Of a stretch of DNA of 64,000 nucleotides, positions 1 to 10,510 are shown piece after piece. The stretch is from Nemania diffusa. Taxonomy: Eukaryota; Ascomycota; Sordariomycetes; Xylariales; Xylariaceae. The notes under the pieces were generated by a model that saw only the letters and a list, made by a program, of their open reading frames with translations, had not been told where the DNA came from and ran no database searches. Position 1 is the stretch's first letter, and each line of letters opens with the position of its first letter. The position numbers were made by a program, and so were the translations under genes. The stretch is taken from positions 1,505,501-1,569,500 of the forward strand of contig JBBPUQ010000010.1 in the NCBI GenBank assembly GCA_038501195.1, written 5' to 3'.

Positions 1-408
1 AACAGCGGTACCAGTAGACGTCGAGGTAGTAGACGTCGTCGTCGTAGTTGACGTCGGTACACTGGTCGTTACAGTAGTAAGGACCTGGTAGTTAATCTCG
101 ACACAGTAGTATAGCCCTTGGACCATAGTACAATCACCTAGCAACGCGACGCTTGGGTTCTGTGTCTGGTGTTAGCAACGCATACCACTATCGTCGTGGG
201 GAGATACGGTACTCGCCCATGCTATGAACTGAGCCTGTGTCATGCCATAGTACTCTTCTATGATGGCGCACGTCAACAGGTACGAGTCTTGCACCCAGGC
301 GGTGCAGTATTGGGAGGCACCCGGAGCGGCTGTCCCATCGGGAGACACCAGGTACGCCTCCGCAGCGCCGAGGGCGAGTGCGGAGAGAGCCAAGCTGGAG
401 AACTTCAT
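1..408 (-). CDS. Secreted LysM-domain protein, 5' part (runs off the window)
   Basis: Two exons are visible: 217-408 (residues 1-64) and 1-159 (53 more in-frame residues), and the gene continues beyond the window edge. Residues 1-18 form a signal peptide (hydrophobic core LALSALALGAA, cleavage near AEA-Y). A LysM domain follows from about residue 34 to 86, split by the intron after Trp64; it opens with YCTAWVQDSYLLTC, ends with CTMVQGLYYCVEINY, and joins across the splice as FIAW-NPSVALLGDC. Cysteines at the usual fungal LysM positions support the fold. A Thr/Ser-rich linker begins right after, as in multi-LysM effectors and LysM chitinases. LysM domains bind chitin or chito-oligomers outside the cell; such proteins can hide hyphae from host detection or shield them from hydrolases. 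The remaining domains are outside the window, so an effector and a LysM-chitinase cannot be told apart. It lies 4 kb from a LysM/CBM18 chitinase. Confidence 0.85.
160..216 (-). other. GC-AG intron in the LysM gene (57 nt)
   Basis: Reading on the minus strand, exon 1 ends in TGG (Trp64) at 217, followed by GCGAGT, and exon 2 starts at 159 with AAC after CACAG. A consensus branch site GCTAAC lies at 175-170, about 10 nt from the acceptor. The only GT nearby (GTACCG from 212) would put exon 2 out of frame and reach a stop. The GC donor restores an uninterrupted LysM domain and a linker that stays open to the window edge. Confidence 0.8.
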
Positions 409-1869
409 AGTCCTGGTAACACCGACACTGGAGGTGCAAGTGATGTCCTGGTTTCCTTTGCGGCGGCGCGACGGGATGGGAGCAGGAGACTACCAAAGGA
501 GGTGGCAGTAGAATCGGAGAGGCTTTTGTGTATTTTCAGCATGGTCGACATCCACTAGCCAAAGGTTCTGAGGACACCGTCCAGGTCCTGCGATGTGCAA
601 GTGACTTCAGAGTGTCTTCGGGCCCCCTAGAACCTAGCATCGTGAGATTTACGCACACTCGGGCGTACATCCAATTTCGGCGTTTCTTGATTGCCTGTTG
701 CTAACGACAAGGGACTGCATTAGTCTGACCATCCATCTAGGGCTATTCATAGGACAACTTTTAGCTATCCATGTTTCCCTATAGGGAGAGTCGGAAAGAG
801 GCCGTTAGTGTTATCCATCAGATGTTGGGTCTCACCACCTTTGACGGTCAAAATTCTTTATTGAAAAAAAAAAGCATACATCCCTGTCTAAGGAGACAAG
901 GTATCGCTAAAGGATCTAGCACAGACGGAGATACTATGCATGTGATATGGACGGAGCTGCTGTGCCTCTCGTGCGAGCAGGGGTTGATGATTACCTACAT
1001 ACTAAGTAGGTATTCTGTATGTGAGATGATTACGTACGTGTGAAAGAGCAAGCCGCTCGGCTCGGACGATGTTGTCGAGGCTGTTTTCTGCGCCTCGCGA
1101 GGCAAGCTTTTGAGTCATAAGGCCTTCCCCGAACTTCTTATGTAATACCTATAACTACATAACCTGCATCAGACCTTGGACGCGCTCGTGAGGCTTCTCT
1201 GTCGTGCATCTGGAAAAGTTTGGGACTAGAGAGCGCGATTTTTTTTCGCATTCGCGCTACGGTCACTAGCCATTTTATGTGACTATTTTAGGTAACTATT
1301 TTTGGTACCGATTTAATGGAACTATGTAACCCTTCCTTCTACAACACACTTCTCGAAGCACCGTCGACTCATTCGCTCCGCGGAACTTGCCACAATTAAA
1401 TGTTTTATTGGTGTTGTTTTAGTTTGCTAGCCTGGGTAGTTCTACGCTACTATACGGAGCGCTTTCGCAAGGGCTTCGCCTCGGAGATCAGCCCAACACG
1501 CTCACGTTCACGCGCCCCCAATATATGCGTGAAACCCACTATAATTACTAGGTGCTATGAAGTGTGCTGTAGATTCACGTCGAACTTCGGAATCTCGGGT
1601 TAATCCTACATGAAGTATAGGACGCTCACGTCAGGCCAGCCAACAGTGGAATCGATAATTATGGGGGACATGTTCACACAGGCGGGATTGGAATACAAGA
1701 TCCGAAAACGAAAATCAATTATAGTGTAGGTACAGTATATCGCAACAGCTAGTGAACTATCCAAGGTAACCCCCTCGCACTCAATTCCCTGTCACTAGCC
1801 TCTGGAACCCTCTTGGGTGGCATCTGCATTCATTGTCAAATTAACAGTTGTCCGAGGCTTCACTCGATT
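409..1869. other. Intergenic region between LysM gene and metalloprotease gene
   Basis: This holds the promoter and 5' leader of the leftward LysM gene (409 onward) and the 3' flank of the leftward protease gene. I see no believable coding region: the open frames near 771-1043 and 1400-1603 match no family I recognise and have no signal peptide or domain. A short inverted repeat, TACCTAC at 992-998 and GTAGGTA at 1006-1012, could form a small hairpin. No clear TATA box was found for the LysM gene. Confidence 0.6.
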
Positions 1870-3130
1870 CTACGTATACTTAGTAATGGCGTCTGTAGCG
1901 ATCATTGGATAGCCCCCGTTGAGCCAAAGCACAGCAGGTGTACCGCTCGGTGGGTTTTGATACATGTAAGCTGCCATCGCGAAGAACACGTAAGATTCCG
2001 CGTTGTTGGTGACCGTCAACCTGGTCGCCTGGTCGCTGTTGATAGAGGCTTTCGAGGCTGCTACCAAGTTGTAGTAGGGATCGCCCGAGGTTTGCGCAGA
2101 ATCGGTGATATGCACAAGTTCATGGTACAGCGTACCGCTGAGGGGAACCCACTGGTCGAGGCCCTTTGGGGCGAATGGCTGCACAGGATATGTGCCTGAC
2201 GAGATGGCGTTCGCGAGACTGGACATGGAATGTAGGGAGCTCGCTGGGCTCTGGGTCGTGGGCGAGAAAGAACGATCACAGAAGAAGGGAAACCTGTCAA
2301 ACCCGGTTGCTTTCACTTGCGGGTTGGGGCTGGTATAGGGGCGCTTGGATGTCGCCGCGTATCGTTTCGTATTCTGGCACAGCTGAAGCGAGTCCCAGAG
2401 ATAGGCATCCAGTATATCAACCCAGTAGGTTTGAAGACCCGGGCTAGTTGACTTAGATGCCGCGAAAGGTAGCGGGAACGCTTGAGAAACCGTTAGGAAG
2501 TCATTTCCGACGGGAATGAAATCGCCATCGTGGTCTTTAACTGGTTCGTCCCAAGGCGTGAGGGCTCCCCAGGAATCACCGCAAAGTAGCCACGGCGGCT
2601 GATTGGTTAGCGGGCTTGCGACACCGCCGCCATTGAGGAATTGTGAGATACCAGCGAGACGTCCTAGTCCATGGGGATTAGTGAGATACTCAACAAATAT
2701 CGACCGGCCGAATTGTACCTTGCACAGCCGAAAAGGCTGCTGTAGAGCTAGAATCAACAGTTACTGTGCTCTTATCGAATTTGATGCCTAGCCAGGCAGT
2801 GAGTAAGAGGCGAGATCCCCCATCGGTCTGCCAATTTCCAAAGGCCGTCGCGGCCGCAGTCTGGAGCTTGGCCACTTCCGCCAGCCAGGAGTCGAACGTG
2901 GCCTCTTTTGAGACACAACTCCAATCGGCACTGGCATCATCTCCAAGTGTGAAGAGACTTGTGGTCTTAGGTTGCGCAGGAACCACTGGGTTAGGTAAAT
3001 GAACCCGGGGTAGGAGAGTTGCATTGGCGCTGGGTAGTTCAACGAGCTCAGATCGTAGAATCACGCCTGCATGGCAGACGGCGAGCAGGCAGGCCGATGC
3101 CAAGAGGGTCGACGGCCGGGAGAACATCAT
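1870..3130 (-). CDS. Secreted HExxH zincin metalloprotease (aspzincin/M35-like)
   Basis: Two exons, 2719-3130 and 1870-2663, separated by a 55-nt GT-AG intron (2664-2718) with a CACTAAT-type branch site, give 401 residues; the phase matches exactly (137 codons plus 1 nt, then GA). Residues 1-21 are a signal peptide ending CHA-G. The first Met of a Met-Met pair is taken as start; the second is equally possible. The catalytic half carries TLYHELVHITD, with the zinc-binding HELVH at residues 318-322 (bases 2124-2110). About 38 residues later comes NNAESYVFFAMAAYMY, which resembles the NAD(S/T)Y-type block that supplies the third ligand in fungal aspzincin-like and deuterolysin-like proteins, here with Glu360 instead of Asp. 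Six or so cysteines suggest disulphides and an extracellular site. It diverges from the chitinase gene. Family placement is by motif only; substrate is unknown. Confidence 0.75.
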
Positions 3131-4082
3131 GGCGCCTATGAGAGAGGTGAGGATGGCAACTGGACGAAGTCAGAAACGACCAAGTCGGCAAATGGACGAA
3201 GGCGGGGGATAGATGTATAGATGGCTCAGAAATTCGCAGCCAAGACCAACGCCGCTTTGGTTGCCTGCATGTGCTAGGTCCTAACCTGGGTATACCACAT
3301 CGCCGCTCGCGCGAGACAAGAACTGCTAACGAGACATAAGAGTATTCGGCTTCGGCCGGGGCCCCCGTGCAGCCGTGGGCTTTAGAACCGCCGAGATGAA
3401 AGGACCCGACTCTAGTGCCACCCTTGTCATGATTCCATGAATAGAGTGCTTCGCGATCCCGAACTTCCGCAAGCGTACACCACATCTTCCCCGTCAGCTA
3501 GAATTTTTTGACAATTGGTATAAGAAGGATCACGCTATTGATTACCGTCTACAAGCTTCTATGGTCCTGACGCGTACGACTGGCGCATCTAGAGCATACG
3601 ATCACGTACAATATAGAAATACGCCGCATTCATGCAGCAAGACTCCGGAGACGCTAGGGTCATAGGGCTACATGCAGTATCACTTATTTTCGTTTATCAC
3701 GCGCCTCTTCTCCCATGTGGGCGCCATGTGGGCGGTTGGGGGCCGGAGGGGCGAATGGCCAGGGGTCATCGAGCAAAAAGAGGAATACCCCTGATCTATC
3801 CCTGGTATGTCATCGTCTCCACGCAGGCCGAACCAAGTCGGTGGAGAGCCGTTGGCCGTCATCTCGTTAGCACGTGTTTTCCATGGACGGAGGTAGCCGT
3901 GAAGTATCAGGTACGTGCTTCCTGGCTAACACGCAGGCGATGGCAACCCGACTCTTCGATGGCGCCCAAGCAGATTCTCACATATAGAGGGAGGGACCTT
4001 TTACGCTTCTGCGTTCTCGGAGGCTTCTGTCCAACACGCCACTCCCTCCCTCACTCTGTTCTCGCCAGTCCCGGGCTGCCCC
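3131..4082. promoter_or_regulatory. Divergent promoter between protease (-) and chitinase (+)
   Basis: The two start codons face away from each other across 952 bp. On the plus strand a TATA-like CATATAGA lies at about 3980-3987, roughly 95 nt before the chitinase ATG, and the leader just upstream of the ATG (about 4031-4082) is pyrimidine-rich, a common feature of fungal core promoters. On the minus strand CTATACATC (3212-3220) lies about 85 nt upstream of the protease start. These boxes are weak matches. Open frames inside the stretch have no recognisable product. Shared regulation is inference from the arrangement. Confidence 0.5.
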
Positions 4083-7000
4083 ATGGGACGAATCACGATG
4101 GTGTCTTTCATTGCAGTGACCATCACCGGGCTCATCCACGGCGCTCTTGCCTTGAGCCCCGGGGCCGCCTCTTCGGTGCAAGCGCTGTTGAGTAATTCAC
4201 CAATTCCTACCCGTGCAGCGCCGCTGGCTACGTCTACACCGGATTTGAGCGCTCTGAAGGCCTCCATCCTAGCCGGCAACTACTCGCGTAAGGTCGACCT
4301 AGCCCTCGGCCGGAGCTGTCCCCTGCCGTGCACTGCCGACCCGAAGCAGTGGTATGTCTACCACAGTCTCGATCGTTTCGCAAAGTGCGACGGTACCCTA
4401 CTATTGGACTTCGCTCTCATCAACCCGCTCAACGACTCCAGCTCGCCCGTTAGCATCGCGGCCTGTACTGCGAACCTGGCGGATATCTCTGCCCCAGCTG
4501 CGAACGAGACATGTGTGCACAGTGGCGTCTCCCTGAAGGAGACGAATTCATCCCTAGAGCTCCGGTCCTCCGGGTCTTCCTCGGCGTCTGTTGCCGAAGT
4601 GGTGGCTGCTTTGAAGCAGCTCGAGGCTTACTCTACCCTTACCGGCGCCGGCTGCAATGAGACAATTAACTTCGCAATGTCTGGCTCTGTTGCCGTGGGC
4701 ATATACGCCGGCTCAAGGCTCACCAACCAAGGACTCGTCTCTTCTGTCATCACCCAACTCAGTACCCATGTGCAGGGCGAGGGGAAATTGCCTGAAGAGC
4801 TCCTAGTGCAGCTCTGTGAGAACCACTCGGCACGTTACTCCATGGGAATCTACATCAGCACCAACTCAGATCTATCTGCTGCTCAGCACGCGGTCCAGTC
4901 GTGGAAGAATAACACCTGCGTCACCAGTGTGGGCGCAACTGTCGATACTGCGTGGCAGAAAGTTTCTTACCTTGTCCCCTCGCGGATGGGGAGCAACTCA
5001 TCTGCCGTCAACAGCACCATCCCCTCGTCTAATTCCTCAATAATCTCAAACCGAGCCGCTTTTCCTCAATCCGACGCTGGCAAGCTAGGCATCAGGGCCA
5101 CGTGCTCCACCGTTCAGGTCGTTGCGCAAGACACCTGCACAACGCTTGCCGCCGAGTGCGGCATCACACCTGCACAATTTACAGAATACAATCCCAGTTC
5201 AACTTTGTGCTCCACCCTCATAGCCGGCCAGCATGTGTGCTGTAGCTCTGGGACATTGCCAGATTACACGCCCTCGCCCTACTCGAACGGGACATGCTAC
5301 ACCTACACGGTCATAAAGGATGACTCTTGCTCGTCTCTCGCTGCCAGCTACGATATTACCGTAGATGATATCGAAACCTGGAACGCGAACACGTGGGGTT
5401 GGTACGGCTGCTCGGATCTTCTGGCAGGCTACACTATCTGTCTTAGCTCCGGCTACGCTCCGCAGCCCTCAAACGTTGCCAACGCTGTTTGCGGCCCTCA
5501 GGTCAACGGCACGACCATCTTGCCGGGTGGTACCAACTTCTCTTCTATCAACGAGTGCCCGCTGAACGCTTGCTGCGATATCTGGTGAGTTCCATCTATC
5601 CCGTAACATAGGTTCGTATCTTTCATCAGACGAAAACGCTGACATGAATTCTTTATAGGGGTAAATAGCAATTGTCTTTTAAGAATCGTTTTCAAAAGAA
5701 TATCATACTGACCATAATGTGCTAATGTAGGCCAGTGCGGCACGACGTCCGAGTTCTGCACGATCTCAGAATCTAGTACCGGGGCTCCGGGAACTGCGGC
5801 TCCAAACCAGAACGGTTGCATATCAAATTGCGGCACCGAAATCATCACGTCGTCCGCACCAGCCTCCTATTTCAAGATTGGCTACTTTGAAGCATACGAT
5901 TGGTCGCGTCCTTGTTTGAAGGCGTCGGTTGCAGATATCAACACCACCGCATTCACGCATATCCATATGTCGTTTGCTACCTTGAACGCTGACTTTTCTG
6001 TCAACATTACTGATATTAGTGCCCAACTTCCATATTTGCAAGGCCTCCAAGGTGTCAAGCGCATAGTATCGTTCGGAGGCTGGGCTTTCTGTACCGACCC
6101 TAGTACTTATATGATTATGAGAAACGCCGTGAGCACTGAGGCCAACCTCAACGCTTTGGTTGCCAGCGTTGTGGACTTTGTGAAGGAATATGATCTTGAT
6201 GGTATCGACTGGGACTGGTAAGTTGAAAAAAATCTATGATATCTCCATCTCAATCTCGTCATCTCCTAGTATTACTGACACACGTGATAGGGAATATCCA
6301 GATGAGCCCGATATTCCCGGTATACCAGCGGGCACACAGGCTGACAGTACTGGCTACTTCCTTTTCCTCTACTTATTGAAGAATGCATTGCCCTCCGGCA
6401 AAACGATCTCGTTTACCGCTCCAGCTTCGTTCTGGTACCTGCAGTACTTCGACATCGAGGCGATGAGTCAGGTTGTCGATTATATCGTTTTCATGACCTA
6501 CGATTTGCACGGCCAATGGGACTACGGCAACGCATTCTCCGACCCGGGCTGCTCGGGAGGAAACTGCCTGCGATCTCATGTCAACTTAACCGAGACTATC
6601 AATGCTCTCTCGATGGTCACTAAGGCGGGCGTTCCCTCTAACATGATCGCCGTCGGAGTCACGGACTACGGGCGGTCTTTCGAGATGACCGAGGCCGGCT
6701 GCTGGACCGAGCTGTGCACGTATGTCGGCCCGGACTCTGGCGCCGAACCGGGTATCTGTACTGGAACGGCGGGATACCTCGCAGACTACGAGATCAACCT
6801 GATCAGCTCTGAGAACCCGTCCGCGGACCTCCTATGGGACTCAGCATCTTATTCTAACATGATGGTTTGGAACAGTACCCAATGGGTCGCCTATATGAAC
6901 TCTACAAACAAGGCAGTGCGTACAGAGCTATACGAGGGCCTGACTTTCTTGGGAACTGCCGACTGGGCTATCGATCTAGCAGATCCGGGTACAGACGGTG

Positions 7001-8975
7001 AAGATAACGGGTCTGGCAGCTCAACCGACCCGAGTGCCTCAACGATCTATGTCAACCCGGACATCTGGAGTTCAGCAACACCAGTGGTAACTGCTCTACC
7101 GGGAGTAACGTTGGTCTGGCCACCGCTGCCTCTTACCACCCCCACCACAATCACGTTCCCTCCTTGGACCACCACTGTCTCGTACGGGAGCCTTACGTCA
7201 ACGACGAGCACAGGTGCCGACGGCTCGGTAACGACGGAACCGTGGTATGTATACATATCATACTTGACGGTCATCACCATCCCACCCGGTAAGTGACCCT
7301 GCTTCTTTCTTCTGCCGTCGTCACTACCATCGCGCTCTAGTTGCTGACCCAAATTATCGATTCATAGTTACGACTACAGCAATTCCGGTCTGGGGTGTGA
7401 CTCTTCCGTCAGGTTCATCTACGGGCGGAACCATCGTTCTCTCAAGTTCGATTCAGCCAGATCCCTTCGACATTACGATCTACCCGTAAGTAATCCCTTA
7501 ATTTTTACTGGCCGTTTCGTCCATTTATCCGTACCTGTAGCTGACTGATCATGGAAGAATTGTTGGTGGCACTACTACTATCATCGGCGCCACGGAGACC
7601 ACCACAAGCTCCGCGACAGGAGTAATCATCTGGGGAACTGAGACTTACTCTCCTCCTCCCCAAACAGAAACCCTCGGAGGCACCACGACTGTCAAGGGAG
7701 GTACCACTTTACCGCCAGTGACAAGTAAAGTCACTCCTAACCCGTACCCTACAACGGTACCCTCGACCACAGACCCAAAACTGAACCCCCACACCCCTAA
7801 ATGGACTTCGGGGGGGCCACCAGGTCCAACGGCTAAGCCTGGCTGCCTTGGATGTGGTACAACATGTAAGAAGGCATCCTCTCGTTTGGCATCCTCTCGT
7901 TTGCTCCTTGTCATGTTTATCTATTACTGTATTACCTCCATCAATCAGGAACTGACAGTTCATCTCCAACAGGCTTCCTTTTCTGCGATCCCGGCTGCCC
8001 CTTCTGTCCTCCAGGGGTTTTCGGCTCCGGCGGCGGCGGTGGCGGCGGTGGTGGCGACCCCGATGACGAGAACTCCTCAAGCTCGTCGTCCTCGAGCTCC
8101 GACTCGGCCTATCTCGCGACGATTTACATCGCCAGCGACGACGCCGAGACCTGGCCCGCGACGTTCGACGCCTACGCGGACATCACGGCGGCGATATCCG
8201 CCGAGGCGTCCTACTGGGACTCGGTCTGGGGCGTGACCAGCCCGCCCAGCGTCGTCACCATCACGACCACGGTGACGCCGCCGCCGACGACGACCACATC
8301 GACGGTGGTGGTGGTGGTAACGCCGACGGCGGACTGCGAGCTTTGGGACGCGGGCTTCGCGTACGAGATCGAGATCTACAACATCAACCACGTGAGTTAC
8401 CGCTGGCGTCATTTTCTTCCCTTTCTAGTAACTTAAGAGCTCCCGAAATGTCTCAGGGGTATGTTTCGGGAGCATGTTTCGAGAGTTGTAGAACTACGCA
8501 AAAGAGTAATTACTAACTCCAGCGGTTATAGTGGTCCACGGACGGCGGCGCCGGGCTGAAGAAGCAAGAAGACGGCTGCGGTGCTGTGACGGGGTGGGAC
8601 TACGTTGATGAGACAGACACCGAATACGCCCACGTCTGGTTCTACATCGACTTCTTCATCAAGGCCGGGTGCATCGAGCGCGCCATCGTCTCGGCCGGCG
8701 GGCCCAAGCTCTCGTGCGCCAAGGGCGGGTTGGCGAGGAAGCGCGACGAGATCGAAGGCGGCAGCGAGCACGAGCGCCGCGCGCAGATACCCGCGCAGCC
8801 TGTGTACCAGGCGGCCTCCGGGGCGGATCTCGCGTCGCTGACGAGTGTTTACGGCGCGCCGCCGGCGTCTGCCCCTACTTATACCCCGGAGGTGTGGACT
8901 AATACGACGCCTATCGTCACAGTATCAGTCATCACGACGACCTTGGTGACTACTCCGACTCTTTCCATGGGATAG
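4083..8975 (+). CDS. Subgroup C LysM-CBM18-GH18 chitinase
   Basis: Eight exons: 4083-5584, 5659-5660, 5731-6217, 6291-7288, 7368-7485, 7558-7865, 7973-8391, 8532-8975. Every junction is in phase, giving 1,425 residues. Domains: signal peptide 1-24 (ALA-L), the N-terminal Cys-rich region typical of subgroup C (about 60-300), LysM1 (about 341-387), LysM2 (about 405-453), hevein-type CBM18 (about 470-535, eight Cys at 470, 492, 497, 498, 504, 511, 531, 535), GH18 (about 548-890), then Ser/Thr/Pro-rich linkers, a CxxC-rich patch, a Gly tract, an acidic/Ser run and a conserved-looking C-terminal module. GH18 marks are SFGG (615-618), DGIDWDWE (658-665, catalytic acid Glu665) and MTYD (732-735). 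The enzyme should hydrolyse chitin at or outside the cell wall; subgroup C members are linked to fungal-fungal attack or wall remodelling. It is intact, although it ends about 700 bp from the mutated AT block. Confidence 0.92.
5585..5730 (+). other. Two introns flanking a 2-nt microexon (GG, 5659-5660)
   Basis: Exon 1 ends ATCTG at 5584 and meets GTGAGT; an in-frame TGA lies at 5586-5588, so splicing is required. The downstream exon starts at 5731 with GCCAGTGCGG. Joining these directly gives the wrong phase. The sequence between contains TTTATAG-GG-GTAAAT: an acceptor ending at 5658, two bases GG, and a donor at 5661. With them the protein reads ACCDIW-GQCG, the conserved hevein-domain run. 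Both flanking introns (74 and 70 nt) have branch-like sites (GCTGAC; GCTAAT). Confidence 0.8.
6218..6290 (+). other. Intron inside the GH18 catalytic motif
   Basis: A 73-nt GTAAGT...GATAG intron splits the codon of Trp664, so that DGIDWDW lies upstream and the catalytic Glu665 downstream. If retained, the frame stops at once (TAA at 6219-6221). Confidence 0.9.
7873..7902 (+). repeat. 15-bp perfect tandem duplication within a chitinase intron
   Basis: GGCATCCTCTCGTTT is present twice head to tail (7873-7887, 7888-7902) just inside the donor of the 107-nt intron 7866-7972. The duplication lengthens the intron without touching the splice sites or the branch-like ACTGAC near the acceptor. It looks like recent replication slippage. 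Confidence 0.9.
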
Positions 8976-9690
8976 GAGACGAAAGAATATTAATTTGTAT
9001 AAGTAGAGACCAATTTGAGTCGGTTCCTAAGATATCATGAGTGTATCAACATTATATGTAGAAATCAATATAAATACCGTGGCTCTCAGATGTGCTTCGA
9101 TTAAGCTTGGATCCCAGGATTAATTATGAGTTGTACCGTATGGCAGTGACTAAGTAAGTAAGTAGGCATTGTGGCCTGGAATTGCTTGGATGACCGACGC
9201 CTTTTTGTTCTGGGTGGAATTCGATTGTTTAAGACGTATCATATAAGCAAGGGGGAAAGATGAGGTATCGCGGTCACCACGTCACTGGCGACGTGTCAGA
9301 CGGGCAGGCAGTGTATTTATATATTAAATGCGGTGGGTTTACGTGGGCTGAGTATTTCTATTTCTCAACCCCGCGAATGTCAGATCTTATATTACTATTC
9401 CTGATCTAATTTTGGGAGAGGTTTCCCAGGGTATGAACGGGACTTCGAAAGACGGGTAGTAAGAATTTGAGTTTAGAAGTAATGAAACTAGGTAAGGTTA
9501 TGACGGATAGCGTGGCATAATGTTGTATTGTGTTTTTCTGAAGATCATCCTTAACATACTGAGATGTAGGTGGGAAAGACTACATAAACATTAGCCTAGA
9601 TATTGAAACGAAGCGTACATTACACACACAACGCACTTTAGAGAACTAGCCACAGCTATAGAAAATCATTTCTAAAGATTTGAAGCAATA
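8976..9690. other. Chitinase 3' flank and transition into the AT block
   Basis: No coding region is seen. The stretch probably holds the chitinase 3' UTR and polyadenylation site (AT-rich runs just after the stop, 8988-9010, and AATATAAATAC near 9067), but no signal is clear enough to place. Base composition is still mixed up to about 9,690 and then falls abruptly to nearly pure A/T. Confidence 0.5.
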
Positions 9691-10510
9691 ATAACAGTAG
9701 TTTAAAAAAGCAATCGAAATAATGTTAAAATAATAAAATTATTATAAATATTATATAACAATTTAATTAGTTAATATTAAAAGTATTAATTTTTATAATA
9801 TTATATATTTTTTTTATAAAAAATTATTTTTTTATTAATTAATAAATAAAAAAATAAAAAATTTAAAATTTTGCTAATTTAATTAATATAATTTTTTTTT
9901 GCAATAATATAATTTATATTATTTTAATTTTTTTTAAATAAAATAATATTATTTTTAATATATTTTTATTTAATAAATTAAACAAATATATAAAAATAAT
10001 ATAAATTTATAAATTAAATAATTAAAATATAAATAAATATAAAAATTATTATATAAATTAATATAATTTTTTATTATAAAAAATTTTATAATATATAATA
10101 TAATATTAAATATAAAAATAAATAATAAGTTTTTATAAAAAAAATTAATTTTAAAATAGTTTAATTATAAAATAATTATTAATAAATTTTAAAAATTTAT
10201 TTAATTTATTTTTTTTTAATTTTAATTTTTTTTAATAAATTTATTTTTTAATAAAATTAAATTTAATTAATAGTTTTAATTTATATTATTATTTTTATTA
10301 TTAAATTTTAAAAAAAATTTTATTAATTTTTTTAATAGTTTTTATATTTATTTTATATTATTTTTAATTTTATTATTTTATAAAAATAATAAATTAAAAA
10401 TATTATATTAAATTAATTTATTTTTTTTAAAATTATTAATATAAATTTTTAATTATATTTAAAATTAAATTTTTTATTTTTTTAATTTTTTATTTTTTTA
10501 ATTTTAAAAT
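9691..10510. other. Unassigned AT-rich sequence
   Basis: Nearly pure A/T sequence between the compartment boundary and the solo Y LTR. I recognise no gene, repeat or structural element; it is presumably a decayed older transposon. Confidence 0.5.

Noticed and set aside
771..1043. 90-residue open frame on the plus strand between the LysM and protease genes
   Set aside because: No recognisable domain, signal peptide or codon pattern; chance length for mixed-composition intergenic sequence.
1400..1603. 67-residue open frame on the plus strand
   Set aside because: Short, with no domain, and no splice partners that would extend it.
3048..3485. 145-residue open frame on the minus strand upstream of the protease
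   Set aside because: Overlaps the protease signal-peptide exon in another frame and has no domain of its own.
3632..4195. 187-residue open frame on the plus strand over the chitinase promoter
   Set aside because: Runs into the chitinase start in another frame; no recognisable domain, and it covers the pyrimidine-rich leader expected of a promoter.
7645..8771. Several long antisense frames opposite the chitinase tail
   Set aside because: Arg/Val/His-rich shadows of a GC-rich, Thr/Pro-rich coding strand; the sense frame is supported by in-phase exons and conserved motifs.
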